Part shown: positions 47,664 through 56,435 of the stretch, piece by piece
Layout: every line of letters begins with the position of its first letter
Position numbering within the stretch: the stretch's first letter is position 1
Origin: Candidatus Kouleothrix ribensis
GTDB lineage: Bacteria > Chloroflexota > Chloroflexia > Chloroflexales > Roseiflexaceae
Direction of reading: 5' to 3'
NCBI GenBank assembly: GCA_016722075.1
Contig: JADKGW010000001.1
Location: 4,402,001 to 4,466,000, forward strand
Length of the DNA stretch: 64,000 nt
Program-made: the position numbers and the translations under genes
Notes under the pieces: generated by a model
The model's database searches: none
What the model was told of the DNA's origin: nothing
What the model saw: only the letters and a program-made list of their open reading frames with translations

Positions 47664-49019
47664 CTAATCGTCGCCGGCCTCACCAGCCATTATTACCGCG
47701 ATCGGGCGCATACGCGCCAGCGGCTCGATCAGGCCGGCTGCGACCTGCAGGCTGATCACGCGCTCGATGTCTTTGTAGGCCTGGGGCGCCTCGTCGACGC
47801 TCAGGCCGTCGATCAGCACATCGTGCTGCTCGAGTAGTGTGCGCGCATCGCGCATGCTGATGCTGTTGCGCGCGGCTGTGCGGCTGCCGCGGCGGCCAGC
47901 GCCGTGCGAGGCGCTATTGAGCGCGGCGGGCTGGCCGCGCCCGGCCACCAGGTACGATGGCGTGGCCATACTGCCAGGGATCACGCCAAGCACACCGGCC
48001 TCGGCCGGCGTGGCGCCCTTGCGATGAATGACGGTGTCGCCGTCGCGCCAGGCAAAGTTGTGATGGTTCTGCACCACCACCAGCTCGCGCAGCCGGGCGA
48101 GCCGCGCGAAGGCCGCATGGATCACCTCGTGGTTGGCGCGCGCGTAGGCGCCGGCCAGCTCCATGGCGGCCCAGTACTCCTGGCCAGCCTCGCGATCGAG
48201 GTCGAGCCACTCGTACATCTTGGGAACCCGTGCGCGCTGGGCCGTCTCGTGGGCCGCCACGCGCATATAGTGCGTGGCCAGCGCGTGGCCCACACCGCGC
48301 GAGCCACTGTGAGTCAGCAGGCCGCAGAAGCGCTGGGGCACGTTCAGTGCCGGTGCTGTGGCGAATGGATCGCCCGTACTCGTGGGTAGCAGCTCGCCGA
48401 CGACCAGCTCGGCGAAGTGGTTGCCGCTGCCGCTGGTGCCTAGCTGTGCGGCGGCCTTGGCGCGCAGGTTGCGCGTCTGGGCAGTCAGCCCCCAGGCGGG
48501 ATCATCGAGGACTGCGTGGTCGGCCGGGCGCGGGCGAGCAACGCCAGTGCCGAATAGCGTGACCGATCTGAGCGCAGCGAACAGCTCGGCGCGCCGGCGT
48601 AGCCACTCGTCGGGCGGCATGTCGAAGATCGTCAGGTGCATGCGGCAGCCGATGTCGACCCCGACCATGGCCGGGGCTACCGCGCGGTAGGCCGCGAACA
48701 CCCCGCCGATTGGTAGCGCGTAGCCGGGGTGTGCGTCGGGCATAAGCGCGCCGCGCAGCGCGATCGGCAGGCGCAGCGCCAGCTCGAGCTGGGCCAGCGC
48801 CGGCGGCTCGATATCGGCGCCGATCTCGCCGTACACCTGGAACGGCCGGGGCAGCTCGTGCAGGCGCGCCAGCGCCGGCGGCGGGCCAAACTCGCCAGTG
48901 ATCGCCGCAACGATCTGCTCGGCGCCGTGGCCAGCCTTCTTGAGCGCGGCTGCACGCTTAGCGATCTCGGTGAAGCGCTTGTCGCCCTTCCATGGCTCGA
49001 TGAGCTGGTGTGGTTTCAT
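47664..49019 (-). CDS. rtcB: RtcB family RNA ligase
   Basis: The 451-residue protein has the RtcB ligase features: metal-binding Cys in MVGVDIGCRM, GSGNHFAELV, THSGSRGVGH, VVQNHHNFAW, HRKGATPAE, and the guanylated histidine in NSASHGAGRRGSR. RtcB joins 2',3'-cyclic phosphate and 5'-hydroxyl RNA ends using GTP and Mn2+, in tRNA and rRNA repair. ATG 49019 gives MKPHQLIEPWKGD, the usual family opening. No archease (activator) gene is nearby. A GAA-loop hairpin at 49054-49068 lies upstream. Confidence 0.93.
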   Translation of the reverse strand: MKPHQLIEPWKGDKRFTEIAKRAAALKKAGHGAEQIVAAITGEFGPPPALARLHELPRPFQVYGEIGADIEPPALAQLELALRLPIALRGALMPDAHPGYALPIGGVFAAYRAVAPAMVGVDIGCRMHLTIFDMPPDEWLRRRAELFAALRSVTLFGTGVARPRPADHAVLDDPAWGLTAQTRNLRAKAAAQLGTSGSGNHFAELVVGELLPTSTGDPFATAPALNVPQRFCGLLTHSGSRGVGHALATHYMRVAAHETAQRARVPKMYEWLDLDREAGQEYWAAMELAGAYARANHEVIHAAFARLARLRELVVVQNHHNFAWRDGDTVIHRKGATPAEAGVLGVIPGSMATPSYLVAGRGQPAALNSASHGAGRRGSRTAARNSISMRDARTLLEQHDVLIDGLSVDEAPQAYKDIERVISLQVAAGLIEPLARMRPIAVIMAGEAGDD

Positions 49020-49053
49020 GTCAAACTCGGTCTGATTACTTGGGTTTTCTGGT

Positions 49054-49068
49054 GGTGGCGAAGCCACC
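49054..49068. repeat. GAA-loop hairpin upstream of rtcB
   Basis: Stem ggtggc-GAA-gccacc, enlarged by outer gggttt/aaaccc words. It sits in the 5' region of rtcB and may lie in its leader. Confidence 0.35.
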
Positions 49069-49161
49069 TCAAACCCCCACGGTACGCTCGCGGCTGTATC
49101 ATTCGCGGAAAAATCGCATACAAGAACCAGGAAAGTACCGCTCTACTGAGAGCGCTGCGCC

Positions 49162-49746
49162 CTAGAAGGTTGCCTCAACCATAAGCGCGTGCGCCAGGCG
49201 GCGCTGGTACTCGGCGCGGCTGATCTCGATCGCGCCAAACTGGCGCATGTGATCACCCACGATGTACTGCGAGTCGAGCAGAGTGAAGCCGCCACAGCGC
49301 AGCCGCTCGACCAGGTACACCAGCGCGACCTTGCTGGCGTCGGTAGTGCGGCTGAACATGCTCTCGCCGGCGAACAGGCCGCGCAGGGCCACGCCATACA
49401 GCCCGCCCACCAGCTCGCCACCGGCCCATGCCTCGACGCTATGCGCGAAGCCGAGATCGTGTAGCGCAGTATAGGCATCGACCATAGCCTCGGAGATCCA
49501 GGTGCCGTCGTGGCCGGGGCGTGGTGCGGCACAGGCGCGCATCACCGTGCGGAAGCAGGTATCGACGCGGATCTCGAAACCGCCGTTGCGCACGCGCCGG
49601 GCCAGCCGTTTGGACACATGGAACGCATCGAGCGGGATGATCGCGCGGAGCTTGACGTCGTACCACTCGATCTGGCCGTCCTCGCCGGCCATGGGAAACA
49701 GCCCCTGGCAGTAGCCGGCGATCAGCATATCGGGGGTTAGGTTCAT
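49162..49746 (-). CDS. aat: Leucyl/phenylalanyl-tRNA-protein transferase
   Basis: The 194-residue enzyme adds Leu or Phe from aminoacyl-tRNA to N-terminal Arg/Lys of proteins, marking them for ClpS-ClpAP. Family motifs: YCQGLFPMAGEDGQIEWYDVKLRAIIPL, FRTVMRACAAPR, TWISEAMVDAY, ALHDLGFAHSVEAWAGGELVGGLYGVALRGLFAGESMF, LDSQYIVGDHMRQFGAIEISR. It is on the short side for the family but complete. A heptamer inverted repeat separates it from the AAA ATPase gene upstream. ClpS is not in the window. Confidence 0.95.
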   Translation of the reverse strand: MNLTPDMLIAGYCQGLFPMAGEDGQIEWYDVKLRAIIPLDAFHVSKRLARRVRNGGFEIRVDTCFRTVMRACAAPRPGHDGTWISEAMVDAYTALHDLGFAHSVEAWAGGELVGGLYGVALRGLFAGESMFSRTTDASKVALVYLVERLRCGGFTLLDSQYIVGDHMRQFGAIEISRAEYQRRLAHALMVEATF

Positions 49747-49758
49747 AGAATGCAGAAG

Positions 49759-49817
49759 CCAGGAGTCAGGAGTCAGGCGTCAGCATGGCCAAGCATATGC
49801 TGAGCCCTGACTCCTGG
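49759..49817. repeat. GGAGTCA-type heptamer inverted repeat
   Basis: ccaggagtcaggagtcagg from 49759 is mirrored by ccctgactcctgg at 49805-49817, with a central gcat...atgc. Two exact 7-bp units (ggagtca) lie in the left arm. It separates the AAA ATPase and aat genes. Confidence 0.65.
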
Positions 49818-49821
49818 GCGG

Positions 49822-51126
<1,305 letters not shown>

Positions 51127-51160
51127 CGTTGCCTCCGGGCGATTGAGTTGCTGCCCAAGC

Positions 51161-51189
51161 AGTATAGCATAGCGGGTTGTGCATCGCAA
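51161..51189 (-). promoter_or_regulatory. Promoter of the AAA ATPase gene
   Basis: Minus strand: -35 TTGCGA (51184-51189), 17-nt spacer, extended -10 TGC-TATACT (51161-51166), 35 bp upstream of the start codon. Confidence 0.65.
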
Positions 51190-51355
51190 TGCTTTGGGCG
51201 GGCACGCACCGCAGGATGCATGTATACCAAGCCTGCTCACGCGGGCTGCGATGCCAGGCGCGCGAGGCACCTGTACGCCAGATGGTTGCGTACCTTGTTC
51301 CCCGTCGTTACGCCTTCTTAACCGTACGAATACTGTGCCGCATCGGCAGGTGCTG

Positions 51356-51361
51356 TATAAT
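51356..51361 (+). promoter_or_regulatory. Candidate glpA -10 element
   Basis: TATAATAGTGGC about 78 bp upstream of the glpA start. The TATAATAGTGsC string matches the glyA -10 region. No obvious -35 or operator was identified; the 312-bp divergent gap otherwise shows nothing distinct. Confidence 0.45.
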
Positions 51362-51438
51362 AGTGGCACTTCCGACATCTACACAATTTCAATGCGCCAG
51401 CCTGATTTTGAAATCGAAATGGAGGCATTGTAGCCATC

Positions 51439-53103
51439 ATGCGAACGATCGATACCGATGTGCTGGTGATTGGCGGCGGGGCGACCGGCGTCGGCGTGCT
51501 GCGCGACCTCGCGCTGCGCGGCATTCGCGCCGCGCTGGTTGAGAAGGGCGACCTGACCCACGGCACCACCGGCCGCTACCACGGCCTGCTACACAGCGGC
51601 GGCCGCTACGTCGTGAAAGACAAGCAATCGGCCAGCGAGTGCGCGGTCGAGAACGAGATCCTGCGCCGAATCATGCCGCACTGCCTGGAAGATACCGGCG
51701 GCTTCTTTGTCGTAACACCCGCCGACGACGAAGCCTACGTGCCACTGTTCCTGAAGGGCTGCCAGGAGACGGGCGTGTCGGTGCATGAGATCGCGGTACG
51801 CGAGGCACTGCGGCGCGAGCCACTGCTCAACCCGCGTATTAGCCGGGCATTCGAGGTGCGCGACGGCTCGGCCGACTCGTTCCTGGCGACCCACTCGAAC
51901 GCCGAGGATGCCGTGCGCCACGGCGCGCAGGTGCTGACCTACCACGTCGTCACCGGGCTCGAGCGCACGGGCGACCGCGTGACCGGCGCGGTGTGCGAGG
52001 ATATGCGCTCTGGCGAAACCGTCCATATTCACACCAGCTATATTGTGAACGCCGCCGGTGCATGGGCCGGCAAGATCGCCGAGCTGGCCGGCGTAAAGGT
52101 AACCGTAGTGCCCGGCAAAGGCACCATGGTGGCCATGAACCACCGCGTGCTTAACACCGTGGTCAACCGTTGCAAGCCGCCCGCCGATGGCGATATCATC
52201 GTGCCGATCCACACCGTGGCAGTGATTGGCACCACCGATGTACACGTGCCCGACCCCGACGTGTTCGGCATTGAGGCATGGGAAGTCGAGCGCATGCTCA
52301 GCGAGGGCGAGCAGCTCGTGCCCGGTATTAGCAAGGCGCGCGTGCTGCGGGCCTGGGCGGGGGTGCGCCCGCTGTATAAAGACCAGGACGTGGCCGACGA
52401 TCGCGACATCCCGCGCACCTACAAGCTGCTCGACCACGAGGCCCGTGATGGCGTCAAAGGCATGATCAGCATGGTCGGCGGCAAGTGGACCACCTACCGC
52501 ATGATGGCGCAGGAGGCCACCGACGCAGTGGCGGCCAAGCTTGGCATTCAGGCCGAGTGCCGCACGCACCTCGAGCCGCTACCCATCCCGGCCGGCGCCG
52601 AGCGCAAAGCCGGCCTGTACTGGCTCGGCAAGCCGCTGGCCGCGATCGAGGCCGACAGCAGCTATGGCCACCTGATCTGCGAGTGCGAGCTCGTAACGCG
52701 CGAACGCGTAGTCGACGCAATTACCAGTGGCAAGGCCGCCAACATCGACGACATCCGCCGCGATACACGCCTGGGCATGGGTCCATGCCAGGGCGGCTTC
52801 TGCACCTACCGCGCTGCGGCGCTATGGCACGAGCTTAAGCCAGCCACACCGCCGGCGAACGACCCGCCGCACGGGCATGCTGGCAACAGCGTAGCCCTGC
52901 TACGCCACTTCCTGCAAGAGCGCTGGAAGGGCCTGACGGTGATCGCCTGGGGCGACCAGCTGCGCCAGGCCCGGCTCGACGAGATCATCTACCTCGACAC
53001 GCTGGGCCTCGACCTGCTGCCCGCGCCGGCGCCGGCCGAGCAGAACGGCGCCGAGATGGTGACCGCGCACCCGGCGATTGCGACGGAGTATCACGCTGCG
53101 TGA
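51439..53103 (+). CDS. glpA: Anaerobic-type glycerol-3-phosphate dehydrogenase subunit A
   Basis: The 554-residue flavoprotein oxidises sn-glycerol 3-phosphate to dihydroxyacetone phosphate. The FAD motif is VLVIGGGATGVGVLRDLALRG at the N terminus, with GRYHGLLHSGGRY after it. A C-terminal BFD-like [2Fe-2S] module has four cysteines: CECELVTRERVVDAI and GPCQGGFC, as in E. coli GlpA. It is followed by GlpB and GlpC genes in the same direction, so the electrons pass through GlpC to menaquinone. ATG 51439 follows GGAGGCATTG. Confidence 0.95.
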   Translation: MRTIDTDVLVIGGGATGVGVLRDLALRGIRAALVEKGDLTHGTTGRYHGLLHSGGRYVVKDKQSASECAVENEILRRIMPHCLEDTGGFFVVTPADDEAYVPLFLKGCQETGVSVHEIAVREALRREPLLNPRISRAFEVRDGSADSFLATHSNAEDAVRHGAQVLTYHVVTGLERTGDRVTGAVCEDMRSGETVHIHTSYIVNAAGAWAGKIAELAGVKVTVVPGKGTMVAMNHRVLNTVVNRCKPPADGDIIVPIHTVAVIGTTDVHVPDPDVFGIEAWEVERMLSEGEQLVPGISKARVLRAWAGVRPLYKDQDVADDRDIPRTYKLLDHEARDGVKGMISMVGGKWTTYRMMAQEATDAVAAKLGIQAECRTHLEPLPIPAGAERKAGLYWLGKPLAAIEADSSYGHLICECELVTRERVVDAITSGKAANIDDIRRDTRLGMGPCQGGFCTYRAAALWHELKPATPPANDPPHGHAGNSVALLRHFLQERWKGLTVIAWGDQLRQARLDEIIYLDTLGLDLLPAPAPAEQNGAEMVTAHPAIATEYHAA

Positions 53104-53146
53104 GCTGGTTATGCTCGCCGTACTCGGCACAATATAAGGTAACAAT

Positions 53147-54406
53147 ATGCGCGACACAATCGTGATTGGGGCCGGCCTTTCCGGCCTGATGGGCGCGCTG
53201 GCGCTGGCCGACGCCGGGCGCCGACCGCTGGTGCTGGCCAAGGGCCAGGGCGCGATGCAGTGGGCCGCCGGGACGATCGACGTGTGGGGCGCCGCCAATG
53301 GTAGCCTGCGCGCGGCGCTTGGCGAGCTGATAACAACAGACCCTGGACACCCCTACGCGCGGGCGGGGGCCGCAGGCGTCGAGGCGGCGATCGACCGCTT
53401 CCGCGCGCTGATGGAATCCGCACGCTACCCCTATGTCGGCAGCCTCGAGCGCAATGTGCTGCTGCCAACCGCACTTGGCGCGCTACGGCCGGCGGCATTC
53501 TTTCCAGCCACTATGGCTGCCGGCGACATGCGGCTGGGTGGTGCCGCCCATGCCGGGCCGCCACTACTGCTGGCCGGCTTCCACGAACTGCGCGACTTCT
53601 TCCCGCCCATGGCCGCCGAAAACCTGACCGGGCAAGGCATACCGGCACGCGGCGTATACCTGACACTACCGCCGATCGCGCGCCGGCTCGACTTCAACAC
53701 CCGCGTGTTTGCCCAGCTGTTCGACGACCCGGCCTTCCGCGAGGATGTTGGGCGGCAGCTACGTGCGGCCCGCGGCGACGCGACCAGGATCGGGCTGCCG
53801 GCGGTGCTGGGCCTGCGCGACCCGCTTGGCGCGGTGGCGCACCTGCAGGCGCTCAGCGGCGCGCAGATCTTCGAGATCCCGACGCTGCCGCCCTCGGTGC
53901 CAGGCATGCGCCTGTTCACAATCTTCCGCGAGGCAATCGTCAAGGCCGGCGGGCGGCTGCAGATCGGCGCCGAGGTGCTGCGTGGCGAAGGCGCCGATGG
54001 CGCGCTCACGGCGGTGTACTCGGCTGCCGCCGCGCGCGAGCAAACCCACCGCGCCAACCTGTTCCTGCTGGCCACCGGCGGGGTTGCCGGCGGCGGCGTG
54101 CGCACCGACCACACCGGCAGCACGTGGGAGACTGCGCTCGGGCTGCCGCTACAGGCGCCAGGCGGGCGCGGCGAGTGGTTCGCCCCGCGCTTCCTGAACG
54201 AGGCCGGCCACCCGATCTACCGCGCCGGGATCGCGACCAACCCACAGCTTCAGCCGCTCGACGCTGCCGGAGCAGTTGTGTACCGAAACGTGGCCGTGAG
54301 CGGCGCTGCGCTGGCCGGCAGCGACCCGATCCGCGAGCGCTGCTATAGTGGGATGGCGCTGGCCACCGGCTGGCGCGCCGGGCAAATTCTCAGCTCTGAG
54401 CTTTGA
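53147..54406 (+). CDS. glpB: Anaerobic glycerol-3-phosphate dehydrogenase subunit B
   Basis: The 419-residue flavoprotein of the GlpABC complex starts with the dinucleotide motif VIGAGLSGLMGALALADAGRRP, which is that of GlpB, and contains AMQWAAGTIDVWG and FLLATGGVAGGGV. It lies 43 bp after glpA. Its last codons (SSEL and stop) lie inside a TTTGAGT-type heptamer repeat that continues into the spacer before glpC, so the C-terminal end may be encoded by repeat DNA. The ATG is preceded by a TAAGGT word. Confidence 0.92.
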   Translation: MRDTIVIGAGLSGLMGALALADAGRRPLVLAKGQGAMQWAAGTIDVWGAANGSLRAALGELITTDPGHPYARAGAAGVEAAIDRFRALMESARYPYVGSLERNVLLPTALGALRPAAFFPATMAAGDMRLGGAAHAGPPLLLAGFHELRDFFPPMAAENLTGQGIPARGVYLTLPPIARRLDFNTRVFAQLFDDPAFREDVGRQLRAARGDATRIGLPAVLGLRDPLGAVAHLQALSGAQIFEIPTLPPSVPGMRLFTIFREAIVKAGGRLQIGAEVLRGEGADGALTAVYSAAAAREQTHRANLFLLATGGVAGGGVRTDHTGSTWETALGLPLQAPGGRGEWFAPRFLNEAGHPIYRAGIATNPQLQPLDAAGAVVYRNVAVSGAALAGSDPIRERCYSGMALATGWRAGQILSSEL

Positions 54407-54442
54407 GTTGTGAGTCGCGGCAACGCTACCTCACAACTCAAA
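54402..54442. repeat. TTTGAGT-type inverted heptamer repeat at the glpB-glpC junction
   Basis: tttgagttgtgag (54402-54414) pairs perfectly with ctcacaactcaaa (54430-54442), a 13-bp stem with a 15-nt loop. The left arm overlaps the glpB stop codon. It could end or slow transcription within the operon. Confidence 0.65.
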
Positions 54443-54468
54443 CCTTAGGCCTCAAAACGTGGAAAGCT

Positions 54469-55740
54469 ATGACACACGATCATATTGAGCTCTCGCTCGA
54501 GCAATCGCTCGATCACTGTATCAAGTGCAATATCTGCACGGCCGCCTGCCCGGTAAGCGCGGTGACCGACCTGTTCCCCGGCCCGAAGTATGTCGGCCCG
54601 CAGGGCCAGCGCTTCCGCATGCCCGGCCAGCCCTCGCCCGACGAATCGGTCGACTACTGCTCGGGCTGCCGGGTGTGTAACGAGGTCTGCCCGACTGGCG
54701 TGCGGGTCATGGAGCTGAACACGCGCGCCAAGGCCGCGATCGTCGAGCAGAACGGCCTGCCGCTGCGCGCCTGGCTGCTCGGCTACCAGTACTGGTTCGG
54801 CAAGCTGGCCTGCGGCCCGCTGGCGCCGCTGGCGAACTTCGGCGCGAGCAACCCGCTGCTGCGCACTGTGGTCGAGCGCACCGTCAAGATCGGGCGCAAG
54901 GCACCACTGCCGAAGTTCAGCACGTATAGCTTCAGGTCGTGGTTCAAGCAAAGAACCAAGAGCCAGGCATCAAAAACCGCAGCTGTGCCGGATGGTTCGC
55001 AGTCTACGGCGCCTGGTTCTCGGAAGCAGGTCGTCTACTTCCACGGCTGCTCGACCAACTACTACGAGCCGCATGTCGGCCAGGCGGCGGTCGAGGTGCT
55101 CGAGCGCAACGGCTTCGAGGTAATCGTAGCCAAGCAAGGCTGCTGCGGCCTGCCGCTGCTCTCGAACGGCGCGTTCAAGCAAGCGCGCAGCCACCACGAA
55201 TACAACGTCGAGCAGCTGCTGCCCTACGCGCAACGCGGCATCCCGATCATCGGCACCAGCACCAGCTGCACGCTGACGATCAAGGAAGAGGCATCCGAGC
55301 TGCTGGGCATGCACGAGACGGCAGTGCGCATGGTGGCTGAAAACACCTACGACATCTTCGAGTTCCTGCGCCTGCTGCACGATCGGGGCGAGCTAAACAC
55401 CGACTTCAAGCCAGTGCAGCGCAGCATGCCCTACCACGCGCCCTGCCAGCTGCGCGCGCACAACCTTGGCCGCCCGGCGCTCGACATCCTCGAGCTGGTG
55501 CCGGGGCTGCAGCTGAGCGAGAGCACGGCAGCCTGCTGCGGCCTGGCCGGCACCTATGGCTACAAGGCCGAAAAATATCAGATCGCCATGGATGTGGGCG
55601 CCGGGCTGTTCGACTTCGTGCGCGCGAGCGGTAGCGATACGGCTGTGTGCGACTCGGAGATCTGTCGCTGGCAGATCGCCCACGGTAGCGGGCTGGAGGT
55701 GAAGCATCCGATCGAGATTCTGCGCGAGGCGTATGGTTAG
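54469..55740 (+). CDS. glpC: Anaerobic glycerol-3-phosphate dehydrogenase subunit C (iron-sulfur)
   Basis: The 423-residue subunit links GlpAB to the quinone pool. Two [4Fe-4S] motifs lie near the N terminus (CIKCNICTAACPV, CSGCRVCNEVCPTG), followed after residue 190 by two cysteine-rich CCG domains (CSTNYYEPHVG ... GCCGLP and CQLRAHNLG ... CCGLAGTYGYK). Between them, about residues 160-187, is a low-complexity linker (KQRTKSQASKTAAVPDGSQS onward) whose DNA (54947-55026) looks like an in-frame repeat insertion. ATG 54469 gives MTHDHIELSLEQSLD, as in the family. Confidence 0.93.
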   Translation: MTHDHIELSLEQSLDHCIKCNICTAACPVSAVTDLFPGPKYVGPQGQRFRMPGQPSPDESVDYCSGCRVCNEVCPTGVRVMELNTRAKAAIVEQNGLPLRAWLLGYQYWFGKLACGPLAPLANFGASNPLLRTVVERTVKIGRKAPLPKFSTYSFRSWFKQRTKSQASKTAAVPDGSQSTAPGSRKQVVYFHGCSTNYYEPHVGQAAVEVLERNGFEVIVAKQGCCGLPLLSNGAFKQARSHHEYNVEQLLPYAQRGIPIIGTSTSCTLTIKEEASELLGMHETAVRMVAENTYDIFEFLRLLHDRGELNTDFKPVQRSMPYHAPCQLRAHNLGRPALDILELVPGLQLSESTAACCGLAGTYGYKAEKYQIAMDVGAGLFDFVRASGSDTAVCDSEICRWQIAHGSGLEVKHPIEILREAYG

Positions 55741-56435
55741 GGTTGGGGGTAGTGTGGGGCTGCGCGCCCCACTACCCCACACGCTTCCGGGGGCTGCGCG
55801 CCCCCGTGCCCTGCGCCACACGCGTGCGGGGGCTGCGCGCCCCCGTGCCCTGCGGCAGGCTCCACACGCTTCCGGGAGCTGCGCGCCCCCGTGCCCTGCG
55901 CCGCACGCGTGCGGGGGCTGCGCGCCCCCGTGCCCTGCGGCAGGGGCCGCCGCCGGCCCCTGCACCCCACCGCCGGGGTTTGCACCCCGGACCCCCTAAA
56001 GCAGGCTATCTCGCTTGGCTTGCCTATGGATCATGCCTTGGGGCGCAGAACAACGTGCTGGTGCGCCCTGGGGCATGTGCGCAGTGCGTACTCGCTGGCA
56101 CAGCGTTACGTGCCGGAGGGGTATGAGGGGAACCGGCCGGGTTCCTTTCATCTGGATCATGCCTTGGGACAGCCCGAATGATCGTTGGCAAAAAAAGCAT
56201 GCGTGCTTCCGTGCCCATCACCTGAGTCGCTCGGCCATGGCATGAGTCGATGCCCAGTGGGCTGAGATAGCTTCGCTTGCCGGAGGGGTATGAGGGGAAC
56301 CGGCCGGGTTCCCCTCATCGGGGGCACGGGGGCGAAGCGCCCCGAATATCTCCACATGGGGGCATGGGGGCGAAGCGCCCCGAATATCCCCACACGGGGA
56401 GTGCGGGGCGCAGCGCCCCGAAAACCAAATATCTC
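55741..56435. repeat. Repeat-rich island between glpC and the convergent glycosyltransferase
   Basis: About five imperfect tandem copies of a unit around ggggctgcgcgcccc lie at 55757-55950, each able to form a GC hairpin. A 35-bp sequence tgccggaggggtatgagggg... is repeated exactly at 56111-56145 and 56278-56312. Three copies of cggggcg-ctt-cgcccc-like hairpins at 56328-56422 sit just beyond the end of the minus-strand glycosyltransferase and could serve as its terminators. No gene was seen. Confidence 0.6.

Noticed and set aside
55757..55950. CRISPR-like short repeats
   Set aside because: Repeat units are imperfect GC palindromes with irregular spacing (38-47 bp) and no unique spacers; no cas genes are near.
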